Part shown: piece after piece, positions 1-12,150 of the stretch
How the letters are laid out: the number at the start of each line of letters is the position of its first letter
How positions within the stretch are numbered: position 1 is the first letter of the stretch
Source of the DNA: Phorcus lineatus
Taxonomy: Eukaryota; Mollusca; Gastropoda; Trochida; Trochidae
Direction of reading: 5' to 3'
Assembly (NCBI GenBank): GCA_921293015.1
Contig: OV121090.1
Coordinates: 35,003,082-35,067,081 of the forward strand
Length of the DNA stretch: 64,000 nucleotides
Position numbers and translations under genes: made by a program
The notes under the pieces: generated by a model
Told to the model about the DNA's origin: nothing
Seen by the model: the letters and a program-made list of their open reading frames with translations, nothing else
The model's database searches: none

Positions 1-1637
1 GTATATTGGTACATGTAAAACTTAATGTATATAAGCATTAACTGGATATGATTACGTTTTGAAAATAATTTCAAAATATCTTATTCAGATTGTTTTTAAG
101 CTTAAGATATATTAAGTTCTTGAATTCTTTATTCTTAAAGAAAGTCCTCTAAATACGAACATTTTTTTAATGTGAAAAATTTTCATCTTGTACAAAAACT
201 TCTAATTTTTAAGATACTTTCTGTTTTAATTAAAGTGTTTAACATTTTGCTGACATTGCAGATCATCAGATGAGAATTTTTGCCAACAAGCTTTTTTTAA
301 CATGCTAATGCACATATATATATGTCTTTTTGCATCAGGATCCATGTCAGGGGCCAATCCGGACAGGTGTATAGGTTTTGTATGAATAATCAATAGGAAT
401 TATGTTTTGTGTATTATGGAATTTGTCTCTGAGTAATGTGTGCATTGTCTGTTTTTGAGAAAAAAAGCATTATCGCTGTATTACATATGACATTAACTTT
501 TTCTGGTATGAGCATGTCAACAAAAAAAGAGTTTCTGACTTATTTTTAAAATTCCTGATAGAAGAAGAAAAACCAAGGTCATTTTCTTTTACTTATTTTG
601 AATCTGGCACTCTCTGATGGTAAACAAGGTCCTAACCTTCTAAACCTTTTCAACTTTTATCTCCAGAATGAAAAAAGATAAAATAATGGTGGATTTTGTG
701 ACGCTGATGCAACAAACCTTTTTTCATTTTCTCCAGGACAAAAAGCTCAAGGGACTTCTAAACTATACGTGGCTAATGCTACCAATAAATTGTAGATTTG
801 TTGACAAATTATTTGTTTTTGAACTTAGGTCATATATTAGTTATTGCCTATCAATTTACATTAAACTATAGAAAGAGTTTGCAATTGTTTTTGATAAAAA
901 CTTTGATGCAAAATAAATCCTCTTATGTATGAAATGAGAAAGAATATAAACAAAAATTCTTCATCACCTCAAAAACTATAGACAATATTACTGATATGAA
1001 AGATTACATTACTTAACTATATCATTCTAAAGCCACAACGCCTTGTATATATTGATTTTCTTTTCAGATAGCGTTTTTACAATATTTGTGCAAATGTGGG
1101 TATCAAAACCAAAAATAGCAATTTGAAAGTTAAAGGGCTTTGGTCTTAATACGTCAATAGTTATCTTGAAGGAGGAATTGAAATTGAAGAAAAAAATGGT
1201 TTCAAAAGAAGAAAACTCACAAGAGAGTTTTCTAATTTTGTGATAGTAATGAAAGTGCATGTTGTTTGTTGCCGGATATGACAAAGGGGAAGTTGACAGA
1301 TATTGGTTATATTTTCCCATTGACCATGGACATCAAAGCAAGTTTTGTGGCCTCTACCAATCAATTTCAGCAAATTTTTCAATCTGAGAAAAAAAACTGA
1401 ATTTAAGAAAGAAAATCAATGATCTTGTTTATTGAATTGTAAAAGATTAGAGTTAGTTCTTGTTTGTGTCTTTGATTTAACCCATAATGAAGGTATTTCA
1501 AAAAGTTTAATAATTACGTCCTAAAGACAAGAAATCAATATAATATGCATCTGTTGTTGTTAGTTGCTGAGGATTAAGAATTAACAGTAAAAAAACATTA
1601 ACAATAATGTTGTGTTTTTAGAAATGAAAAATGTTAT
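1..1637. other. AT-rich sequence with no gene seen
   Basis: No open frame with coding character, RNA gene or recognisable repeat was found. Short open segments on both strands are low-complexity and lysine/phenylalanine rich, as expected by chance in AT-rich DNA. Confidence 0.5.
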
Positions 1638-1915
1638 TTTTCAAAAAGATAGGTGATAGGTGATATAGGGTTTAACGCCGCTTTCAAGAGTATTTCCCTT
1701 ATATCGCGGCTACTAGTATTATTTCAGGGAGAAAGCCTACAACACCATTGTGGCTATGCATTGCGATGAAACCTGCGAGCATCGGCTGGAACTAGCGAAC
1801 CATGGGTGGTACTGCTCTGAATTCAGAGTAGCATTGCACCCAAACCTGACTGCGTATAGAACAGTTCTCTACTGCAGACAAAGTTGCCGAGCCCCTGGTG
1901 GGATTTTCAAAAAGA
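1638..1915 (-). mobile_element. SINE-A copy 1 with 12-bp target-site duplications
   Basis: A short interspersed element of about 254 bp (1650-1903) is read on the minus strand. It is flanked by exact direct repeats ttttcaaaaaga at 1638-1649 and 1904-1915, the mark of target-primed reverse transcription. The 3' end (left side) is the GGCGTTAAAC motif followed by a CACCTAT-type tail. The 5' end (right side) stops inside the ATCCCACCAGGGG segment that, in the copy near 63.7 kb, follows a tRNA-like B box. This copy therefore lacks its promoter head. It shares the body with copies at 30.3, 48.1 and 63.5 kb. It has no coding capacity; such elements depend on a partner LINE. Confidence 0.85.
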
Positions 1916-3485
1916 GTGAATAATGATAGTATATTTCAGTTCTACACGGCCATGGTAAGAAATCAATAATCAAATTGGCTAACAAGATAGTAATCAACAG
2001 TTATGAGTATAGAAGTTATAAAGGTTAATAAACACCATAGAAGAAAGTCCAATTAAATATGATCATAAAGGGAGCACAAAATCAGCCCACGACACACTGA
2101 GATGAATGATATGAGGTAGTGAAGGATTTTACCTCCTACTTGGACCCTCACTGTGGTTTTACTACAGTTACACAACAAAGAGGCAATGAAGTTCATAGCT
2201 TGTCACATTACTGAACTGTGTCAACGTTACCATAAGCTTTTAATAAGTGCCACCACTAAAGAACATATTGAAACATACATATTAAAATACAGATAGCAAT
2301 TCTACACATAAGTGCCATTGCTAGTTTCAGTGTTGAAAAGGTTTCCAAAACGAGTGACACACGTGTTTTTTGGCGCTAAATTTTAGTGAAATAAAGACAA
2401 AATGATCTTCCATTTACATGGATAGAGGCCTAGGAATGCATTTGACACCTGGATGGATCAGTGCTGTAGAGCTATCTAGCAGTTACAGTGCTGATATCAA
2501 ATGTAATCCTTTCATCTATCATAAATTTGATTGATCATAGAACACATTCTGGGTTTCTAGAACTTGATTATTGACCGCCATGAAGTGCTAAGAGCTCAAA
2601 TGAATGGCCAGAGCTCAAAAAAACTACCAGGAACTGAAACTGGTACATTGTTTTGGAGGCTCCAAAAAATGCTTGGAGAGGAAATAATGACATGGAGCTC
2701 AAACAGAAGCTTGAGGCTGTTGAAGTACTTGAAGAAAATTTGAAAGCTTGTGAATACAGCAAGTGCTTTGTGCTCCTAAAACAATTAGGACTTCAGTGAA
2801 CAATTGGAACTTCAGAAAACACTTGGAATTCATTTGCGCTCTTTCATCAAATCATGTCTCTGTTTATCATAAGTGTCTTGGTGTTTGAGCCTGGACTTGT
2901 TATACAGTAAGAACTTGGAACGGGGATCATGGTAATAAAATGGTATTTAAATTTGAGTGATATTGGAGTTGATGTCATGAAAGCTCCCTGAAAGTAGAGT
3001 ACTTGCTCCCCTATTATGTGTAATAGAGTTGTCAACCTCAAGATCTATTTAGATTCTGCCTTTGTGTGCACTTATGAGTCACATGCCATAGAATGCTATC
3101 ACTTCTGTTTTAATGTAGGGTTAAATCGTCGGACATTAAAGGGTTATTTCTGAAATGAAAACCAGTGACCATCATCAGAAGCTAATGCTTTAGTTGGCCC
3201 ATTGGCTACGTCCCTTGGTTGGTCTGGAACTGTAACCATTACTCTAAGTTGATAATAAATGATAATGATAATGACAATTTTAAAGTAAACTTTCCAGTTT
3301 GAGACAGTGCTCATTGTTTTTACAATATTATCCTGAAGGATTTGTACTTTCAAATCACTTATCTAAATCTTTACACAATGTTTTAGGTCAGTACTTCTCA
3401 TGTTCACCCAATTGTAAAGATTGGTAGGCTGAGTGCAAAGTAGATCAGGAACACAACATATTGTAAAACACATGTCAAACATTTT
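1916..3485. other. No feature identified
   Basis: Unique-looking AT-rich sequence. A stretch at 2560-2830 is purine-rich and repeats short GGAACT/GAGCTC words, but has no clear period and no coding frame. A GATAAT-rich microsatellite-like patch lies near 3250-3280. Confidence 0.45.
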
Positions 3486-3560
3486 TGGTGTCACCACCTG
3501 GATTCAAACCAAGACCATTATTGATACAGGCTAGCATGCTAACCACTTCACCTGCAATGT
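3486..3560 (-). repeat. tRNA-like SINE head (fragment)
   Basis: Read on the minus strand, the segment holds an A-box-like GTGAAGTGGTTAGCATGCT followed by a B-box-like GGTTTGAATCC, about 45 bases apart, in the order of a tRNA-derived RNA polymerase III promoter. No cloverleaf with a plausible anticodon arm can be drawn, so this is a SINE head or tRNA fossil rather than a tRNA gene. Confidence 0.4.
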
Positions 3561-3659
3561 GTTTAGGGATCTACCATTATTGAACTCACAACTTATAAGT
3601 TTTGCACTAAAGGGTTCATATATATCTCTGTCAGTTTCTCTTATGATTCCTGTACCTAT

Positions 3660-3760
3660 TGGCACAGTCATTTTTGGCGTTGTTGCCTGTCTAAAAGGGT
3701 GTGAGTTTGAATCCTGCAGATAGTGGGATCCCAAATATAACAGTGTATCATATGTTCACT
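3660..3760 (+). repeat. tRNA-derived SINE fragment
   Basis: A B-box-like GAGTTTGAATCCT at 3703-3715 runs directly into a 32-bp block (3715-3746) that recurs with four mismatches at 4005-4036. The shared block plus a B box in both places indicates two copies of one degenerate SINE. No A box is evident. Confidence 0.4.
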
Positions 3761-3884
3761 ATCTTCATTGCTTGTATCTCTAATGCTTTGTGAGCTGTGC
3801 CGATTTACATCTATCAGATGGGTATCTAATGTTACAAGAGCTTAACTACCGCTTGCTGGACCTAAATATTTGTCAAGGCAAGAG

Positions 3885-4040
3885 AGGTGAGTTGGTTATC
3901 TGCTGGTGCTCTCAATCCTAGCAGCCTTTCTTGATTTTGACCAAGGGTGTAGGTTCGAATCCTGAAAGGGACTCGACCCAAAAAAATAGAAGAATTTGTA
4001 CTTATGCAGATAGTGTGATCTCAAATATAACAATGTTACA
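3885..4040 (+). repeat. tRNA-derived SINE, degenerate copy
   Basis: It contains an A-box-like GTGAGTTGGTTATCTGCTGG (3888-3907), a canonical B box GGTTCGAATCC (3952-3962) and then the same 3' block as the fragment at 3715-3746. The order A box, B box, unique body is that of a tRNA-derived SINE on the plus strand. Boundaries are approximate and no target-site duplication was found. Confidence 0.45.
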
Positions 4041-7000
4041 AGAAAAATCAGGCCACCAGTTTGTACAAAATAAATTGGTCCGAATTTCAGCCTCTACTCA
4101 TTAATTGGACGGGTCAGTTTGTCTTTAAGGAGGTGCTTCAGACAAATAGTTTTATATTGGCAACTTCAGTGGTACTTTGTAACTCTCTTTCAATTTAACC
4201 CACTGAAATAGACGGGGAGTGAGTCATTAGGAAACGTCTACCAGTTAATTGTCGCGACTCACTCTCTCATATGTGCTTCATTACAAATATCCTGAGCATG
4301 AAATATAAACAGCTCTCAGAAAAATACAATTTTGCGATTCTTTATGACAAACTTCAGTCTATGGCAAACTACTTTTTTCTAATAATCAAATGGTTGAATA
4401 CATATATGTTTAAAACATTAAGAAATTGCTCACTGTTTTGCTATGATAGGTATTTATTTTGATCATAATATGAGCGACTATTATAGTATCCACCACGATC
4501 CAATATTAATGCTTGATTTAATGGAAGTTTAAGGAATGTTGAGAGCGTAGGATATGTAGGCCACTCCCAGACTAACACAATAGTGGCATTTAGCCAGACG
4601 GAGCCAGGGTTTATTCTCAGCTGCCTCTGTGACTGTAACATTTCCCTCTATACCTGTAATTGGATAATAGCAAGTCCTATTGGATCAGTTATTATTCCAA
4701 GCAAACAGGTGAAACAGTCAGCACAGCCATGGTGTTATTCTAGAGGATGTGTTATACCAACATTGAGTTGTCATTCTGAGATGTACCATATTCTTATTAC
4801 TGTTTATACTCTGTCTGCATTGGTTAGCTGTTTCATCAAGATAGTATATCCAGTAGATTGATAATGTGCTACAAAGGGAGGCTACTTCTGATGAGGGAAA
4901 GTATCCAATGTCAATGTTAATACTTCACTGAAAGGAGTATCAACCCAAAGGTTACAAATATGATTAATTTTCTCTGTTCCTGATCAGTCTCTTTCATATA
5001 ACATCCTTTCTGATCAGTCTAAGACCGGTATGTTCACAACAATAAGTGCTTGTTAATGATAACTGCACATGTGTACAATAGACCTTCACTGACATGTGGT
5101 ACAAATAGATGGCATCTTTTCTGCCATTCAATGATACAGATTGAATGGTATTATCTGCTCCACATCCCAGACAGTGTCGTAACAAATAAAGTAGCAATTT
5201 CGTCTGTTCTCCGTCTCAGTGGTCAGCTTTCAGCTGACAACATTAAAGCCTATGATTTCACATAAAGGATGTAGTTCTGGTAGGAACTAAGTAGAAACAG
5301 GAATGATGACAGGTCCGGCAAATTTGCTTATTAGTGAGAGAGGGGGAGCTTATAGGAGAGGCCTTTGAGGAATCTGTTTGTCTTTACTGATAAAAAACGA
5401 TCATACTAATCAAATCCTCTCAAAAGCCTTGAATCCATTATGAAAACTGTTTTTGGTTTATTCTTACTTTTCTCCTTGACAAATTTTTCCTGCATTTTAA
5501 ATGATATTTATAAACCTTTGTTTTGCAGATGGCCTCCCTGGATATTTTCTAGAAATGTTCATGGATATCTTTTATCTGAATTTGTAATACCCTATACATG
5601 TATATTCATTTAAGTTTCCATGATGGCTGTGGTTCACAATAATAATAGAGCAATAAACAAATTATGAGTAGATCAAGAGCAAATATGCTCATTATTTGAA
5701 TAAAATTACACTGGTTATTGTCTCATGAAATATTTGAATCAAATTTTAGTATATGATAGAGGTAACATAATGCAACTATGGCAGTACAGTTTAAAAGAAA
5801 AAACGTCCACTCAGAATATGATCCTGCAACACAAGAATTTCATTCAAGTCCCAAATTATTGCAACATTTCAAATTCAAAAACAAAAACAAAATTTCTAAC
5901 GACTCATACTCCAGGAATTTTTAACCAAGAAGTAAGAATATTTTTGCAAAGCAATATCCTGACATGATGATGGATGAAGTTAAATGAGCAAACATGGATG
6001 CATTGATATTAAAATGTTGTGAATATCATAACCATATTTCAGCGACTTCTACAACACTCATGAATCAGCTGAAGGCCAAGCTTTCTTCCTCAACAGGAGC
6101 CTAATTGTAATGTCGGGGGCACCTCCTTTATGTTGAGAAATTGATTTTGAGATGAATAATACGAGACCCGACACGAAGAACAGGTTGATAGGGACCTCGA
6201 CCCTCTATTGGAACCTCGCATGATTACTCTCGGTCCCCAGAGAGTGGGTCATGACCTACTAAGTACCTACCAGTTATATATAGAGAACCAGTCTTTAAAC
6301 AGGGATCCATTTTGGTGCTAGACCTTGGAGAAAGAATGATTTCTTGATAAGTCAGAGAAGGGAGTGTTTACATATTGTCAAAAAATGAATTTTTTATATT
6401 TGGTTTATAAAATTATTAAGAAGATCTATATAGCCATGTATCTCTTTTTTCATATAAATCATTTTAAAATCACAGGTGTTTAGATTTAAATGCTCGGTGC
6501 TATGAAACCAAAATGGCGAGTGCGTCTTCTGGTTTTGTAAATTTGAATTCTGGAATAAAAAAAGGAACAAAATGTTTTTATCTTAATTTGTGTTTCCATG
6601 ACATACTCATGTGACAGGCATTGGCTTTATTTATAGGGGGTTATAGCAAAATGTCCTATTCAGATTGAATGAAAGGTTTTGAAAAAATTATGATGATAAA
6701 CTTTAGTGTAATTATTGAATCATCTTGCCAACTTCATAACTAAACTGACCAACTAAATTATTCCAAATCATGGTCACACATCTGTCTGTTTTAAACTCAG
6801 ATTACAAATATTATAGTTCTCTATTATGTAACAAAAGAGAGAGGCCAGAGACTACCTTTACTAGGACGATTCTTATGGGGTAAAACTGAACAGTCTAGCT
6901 GTGACTAAAGTATTACTGAATGAAAGGTTTATATGTAGTGAATAAGGCCACCGGCCCATATAACAAATCATAAAAACATAAAGGATACAGTATATGATAG

Positions 7001-7379
7001 TGATATACAAGCGTTTTGGCTGCAGTTAACTTGTATAATGTTGAGAAACTTAGCACATTTTCAAATCCAAGGAAAATATACTTTTCAAGACTTAATGATA
7101 AAGTTATTATCACTTTTACAAAGCAATAAAGATTTCTGTAGAGACGGTGACGCACAATAATAGCATGGAAGAATACTTCTTCTTAAAGTATATATTCCTG
7201 TAGACATGTATCATGTTCTTCAAGATCTGTCACTAACTTTCAATACATTTGCTGAGATTGTTTAGTTATGAAAGATCTTTTCAATCAAGTAGTGTCTGTT
7301 TTATAGACCATATCGAGTTGTGAGCTGTGATTAAGTTTATTCATGAAAAGGGTTTTAAAACAAAAGCTATTCATGATGA
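4041..7379. other. No gene seen; one GC-richer patch
   Basis: Mostly featureless AT-rich DNA. A 9-bp inverted repeat (GAGTGAGTC at 4217-4225, GACTCACTC at 4256-4264) could form a small hairpin. The stretch 6100-6300 is noticeably richer in G, C and CpG than its surroundings and ends near a TATATATA run at 6274. It matches none of the repeat families seen here and has no coding frame. Confidence 0.4.
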
Positions 7380-8270
7380 TATGGTTGTGAAATGAGTGAG
7401 TGATCCTTCACATTATAAAGGTGATCAGTTGATTTAAAGCATAGTTGAGACAGCAATGAAGATAAACCATCTTCTGGTCAACCTAAAACATTGGCAAAAC
7501 AAAGAATTGTATCTATAGGGAATGACTTATGAGTTACCAAAACTATTCAAAGCTGGAGTAGTTGGCAATGATTGAATTTATTTTATTATCAATGTCAGGT
7601 GCCAAATCATTTACACCTGATCAAAAGCGCTCAGGCCACATCAACATCAAAGAGAATTAAGCCATATTTGAAGGCGATCCTGACCATTTTTGTTTTTGGA
7701 TTTATTAGATGGATGAAATTTTAGTGTAACACTTTCCGCCAGAGCCATAGGAAAAGTCATAGCAGTGGAAAACAACACCAACACCAGAGAAGGTAAAGAT
7801 TGTTCTGTCAGCAGGAAAGTTGAGGCCCTCATGGATTCTGAGGGTGTTGTCATTGTGGATTACCTACAAAATTCTCAAACAATTAACATCACATACTCAG
7901 CCTCATTCATGAGCCATTAAGACACAAAATAAAGCAGAATAGACCAGGAATATTGACCAGGACAGTATGGAAGTTCATATTTCAGCTGGTGCCATGCCAA
8001 CATTACGTGATTATGAATTTTTTAACGTCATCACCATCAATCCTACTCACCTGATCTAGCTCCCTCAGAATTTTTTCGGTCAGCTGCTCTGAAGAAATGT
8101 CTTTTTGGAAGGTATTTAGGGTATGATGATGACGATTTCACCTTGGATCAGTTACTTTACACCCAAGATAAAGACTTCTACAGAACTGGAATTAAAGACT
8201 CTACAGCACAAATGGCAGAAGTATATTGGATTGAAGAGTGAACTATGTTGAAAAATAGATGTGTTTGGTT
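7380..8270 (+). pseudogene. Degenerate mariner-type transposase
   Basis: Fragments of a mariner (DD34D) transposase appear in order on the plus strand with shifts between frames. At 7450-7530 a segment reads DKPSSGQPKT, the linker after the helix-turn-helix. At 7670-7830 a frame with internal stops contains FEGDPDHFCFWIY then MDEI, the block holding the first catalytic Asp, and then KIVLSAGK. At 7820-7900 another frame reads DSEGVVIVDYL. The second Asp region (about 7985) is altered. The third block reads SYSPDLAPSEFF followed by LKKCLFGRY, and WQKYIGLKSE near 8220 matches the C-terminus. Several stops and frameshifts make it dead. Terminal inverted repeats were not located. In life such an enzyme cuts and pastes its element at TA sites. 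Confidence 0.85.
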
Positions 8271-8578
8271 TGAATGCCTTTTATATCTTTCTGTGTTAGG
8301 ATTACTACTTATCATTTGCCCCTGTATCAATCGCTGGACTCAAGGTCCAGATTGAAAAATGATACAATGATATAAGGTTATATGACTTATTTACTTTTAA
8401 AATTGGAAACTATGACATAGATAGGTATTTTAAGGCAAAGCATCACTTACTTAAACATGACATGAGCTAAAACATCACCTTCCAAGAATAAAGAAGTTTT
8501 ATATCCACAAAATCGATATAATCATTCATCATTTTCAAACTTTTGGAATGCCAATCAAAGATAATGTCCGGAGCCTAC

Positions 8579-8662
8579 ATTTTCAAAATTCTTTTGAATT
8601 AGCACTAAGATAGTTAGATAACATTGGCTTACGACTATGAGAACTAAGACAGCTTTGAAAAT
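8579..8662. mobile_element. Short palindromic MITE, family P copy 1
   Basis: An element of about 84 bp with inverted ends: ATTTTCAAA at the left and TTTGAAAAT at the right. The core words GCACTAAGATAGT and CATTGGCTTACGACTAT recur in the copy at 16301-16390, which supports a transposable origin. It is non-coding and would be mobilised in trans by a DNA transposase. Confidence 0.6.
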
Positions 8663-8819
8663 TTAGGTCCTGATTGCAAAATTCAAAAATTAAAGCTGGA
8701 TTATATAATATTCTAACCCTTTACACTCAACCTTTTCAGGAGCAAAGTACATAAGAATACAATTATGAGGACTTAAGTACATGTGACAATTTATACGAGT
8801 GATGAGGTAATGTTACAGG

Positions 8820-9130
8820 ACTGCACTCACCTCATGCGGTTGTGACTAATTGAGACTCCTCTTGCACTTGTCAAGTCATGAACTGGTGTTGTGAAAGCAT
8901 TAGAAGAATTGATTTAACGATCCCAAAATCACATCTCTTGACAGAGAGTGATAAAGGCGAGAAAACCTCATTGATCTGATTGTTGCGAGATGTCCGATCG
9001 TGCTGTTTAAACTCATATAGCTTGTCGGCCAGAACAAGGGGAGGTAACTCATTGTTTGATTAAAGGAAAGGTTGCTATTTCTGTGGAGTGGAACAAAGCC
9101 CTGACGGAATGGGTTGACTGGCTTTGGTAT
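8820..9130. other. Repeat-free, GC-richer island; regulatory element possible
   Basis: This block is richer in G+C and CpG than its flanks and matches none of the repeats in the window. On the minus strand 8831-8882 is bounded by an acceptor-like ...caccag and a donor GTGAGTGC and is open in one frame, but 52 nt open in one of three frames is weak evidence. A conserved non-coding element is the main alternative. Confidence 0.25.
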
Positions 9131-11769
9131 GCTTTCTCAAACAATGATGTATGTTTCACAATAAGCAGACCATTATATTGATCAAGGAATGAACCGACAT
9201 TCACATTGATAACAGCTTACTGAGCGTTTGATTTCCTCATCTCATCAGCCTTTCCCATTTTTTCTGTCCTTTTTTTGTATGTTGAATGGTTGATAATGTC
9301 TTCCAATTATGGCACAGTTGCATGCAAGCCACCAAAGAAATGCCAACAATCGATATTGAATTTACATATGTCAACATACATGTTCTTTATTAAGCTTTGC
9401 CATCAATAATCTGGATTGAATATTGCATCTTAACCAGAGTTCTTGAAATATGAGCTTTTGGTTGACATTTTTGTTTTAAAGGTGACAGATTATGGAAATT
9501 GTTATGGAATATATCACATTTTTAAATTGACCTTGATAAAGGTCATTGATCCGAGTAATTGTCTTGTCAGCATTTCTTACTTAAGTTTGCAAAATTGTGT
9601 TCGTGTCTTGTTTGATTGCCAGTCTGAAAGTTCAGATACAGCAGGCTCTATACCATGTATTTAAAACTTTTTATCCTGTTTGAAATTTGCAACATTTCAA
9701 AATGTATATTATTGTAGTTGACTTTCTCTTAACTTGTTGATGAATACTTTCTATAAATAACCATAATGCCAATATAATAAAAAAATATTCAACAAAACAC
9801 ATAGAATTATTAACTTAAAGTTATTTACAGACACTTTCAGATTTAACTTTTTTCAGAGATTAATAAGTTTGAATGAACAATCACCATAATCTCAAATTCG
9901 GTACTGTTAAGTTGTTCTTCTATTCCATGACTCTAGTGTTGGCAATTGTGTGAGCATCATAAAGAGAAGAAGATGATGTGATATCATAAATAAAACAGGC
10001 TTAATCAAAGGCACTAATCAGCATTTATGAAATATTTCTAGATTAGTTCCTGGAAGGGAATATTTGTAGATAACAAAGTCCTTATAGGCGAAATCAATAT
10101 TTCAGAACACAGATGGGAGGCCAGTCTAACTTGCAGGACATGTTCTAAGAAAACTAACTAACTGACTCTTTTGTCATAATTATTTGATTTTATAATTTAA
10201 CATTTTTGTTGAAGAAACGAACAAAGATTCTTCCAACGCCAATGATACGAAACCCTCATATGAAAATAATTTTGAAATGACATATTTTGGTTATAATTTT
10301 CTTACCAAAACTAGATGAAAAGATAAGGATGGAGGCCCAATTGGTCATACCCTCACCATCAGATATGCATCCCTCATTTAGTTCAGTTAATCATGGTATG
10401 TCATTGTTTATAATGCCATTATTCTTAATTATCAAGATAGCATCAACAATGTCTTGATGATTTATTTACACTCGGTTCACTGAGAGTGAAGTGTCTTGAA
10501 GGAAGTTTATTCATACCAAGGAATCTGCCAGTGCTTTCTGTAGAATTTTGTTATTCCTTGTGTTAAATCAAATCTAGTTGCATTGACCATAGGATCTTTG
10601 TGGGTACTTTTAGCACCATTTTACAAAGCATTGTTTTAGTTATCAATCGTAACACAAGCTTTTTGGTAGTAAAATCAGGTTAGGTTGTAATCGCTTACAA
10701 TCAGTTACATATAAGATTTAATTGTTTACATACAACTCACCTTTTCTTTTCAAAGTTTCAGAAAAACAAAATAGAGAAGTTTTAGACTCTCAGTCTTTTA
10801 CCTTTTATACCTTAAGAAAACTACAACTAGTTTCCTTTCATAAAGCTTAACCAATGTAGAGCTTCAGCAACCAGAAATACCAGTTTGGGAACTTCATCTA
10901 CTGGCTCTGTAACATTTTTATAACCTGTAACTTTTAATGGCCTTTTTTTTAGCATTTTTAAAGGTGTTTCTTTCAGTCTTCTAAATAAACTCAAACTGAC
11001 ACTCTACCCAAAGCATGAAATCCCCTTATGTATCAGCTTGTCCTTCAGGCTAGGCTAAATATTGTTTGATGAGGCATGCTGAGGGTGGGAGTCTGTGGAG
11101 GATTAATTGGGCCCTCGGCAGATATAGGTTAATTGTCATGTTGAGGATAGGATTTGATGTCATTATTAATAAGCAGGATATTATTTCAAAGCTACATTGT
11201 GCCTAGATGATTTGAGTTTTTTTGTTAATCATTCACTTCCTAACATAAATTGATTTTTTCTATTTCATGAACTGTTGATTAATTTACAATTGGTGTGTCA
11301 GTGAATGTTTTCATGGTTTTCAGGTTTTTTGCCTGAATGTAGGAAATGTGGCATTGAGGAATCATATTGTTTTAGATGAAAGTTCCGATGAAGATCAAAA
11401 TGTTTTGTTGAATTTTAAAGCATGACATGTTGAAAATTTCTATAGGTTGTTGATGAAATAAATCATTGGCAATACAACCACTCTAAATAAGTGATTCAAT
11501 AATGAAAATTTCTTTCAAAATTGCCAAACGGCATTAATAAGAGCTCAAAAATGCCTGAATGATCAAACAAAAATTGTTTTACTAATGAACAATATTGTGT
11601 CTTATGTATGACTTCCCATTTTACAGGAAGTTATTATATTGACAATCTCTATTTCAAACATTTATGTTTCAAACAACTTTACATTCATTTAATTAATCTG
11701 ATAATTGACAGAACTATCAAGGATAAAGTTTCTAAAAGCCTTTGTATGTCTTTTTGTAACATTTTCTGA
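9131..11769. other. No feature identified
   Basis: AT-rich sequence without coding frames, tandem structure or recognisable mobile-element ends. Confidence 0.45.
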
Positions 11770-12150
11770 AACTGTTTCCATTTAGTTGATAGGGGGAGAC
11801 AGGGTTCAGTGATGCGACCCCTCTATTTCTACAGTAAGTGCGAGCTGTTACTACTCCACTTTGCGGAACCATTTGTCATGCTTTATTTTGGACGGCTGAT
11901 CAAACAGATTTGATCAATTCTAGTCAAACTTGCAATTCATGGCTTGAAGGCAGAAAGCATGTGAATTTTCCGACAGCTTTTTATTCATCGATTGTGTTGA
12001 TTAAGGCAAACACTATTAATAAAGTGTCATATGAAGGCCAAGTGAACAGATGAATATCAGGGGTCGCTAAGAGATTGATCTCATAAGTCAAAATGTCTGT
12101 CCTATAGTTGTCGAGTTTGCTGACACTAGGGTGACAATCAATTTGTCAAA
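11770..12150. other. Repeat-free island with transcription-factor-like motifs
   Basis: A block of higher sequence complexity than its flanks. It contains TGATCAAA, TGTTGATTAAGG and GGGTGACAATCAATTTGTCA, words of the kind found in enhancers (TCF-like, homeodomain/PBC-like). A 71-codon open frame crosses it but has no splice context or family resemblance. A conserved non-coding element is inferred only from its look. Confidence 0.25.

Noticed and set aside
3885-3965. tRNA gene suggested by A-box and B-box words
   Set aside because: No acceptor stem or anticodon arm can be drawn, and the downstream block repeats at 3715-3746, so it is a SINE.
4217-4264. 9-bp inverted repeat as a terminator or MITE
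   Set aside because: Bacterial-type terminators are irrelevant here, and there is no second copy or target duplication.
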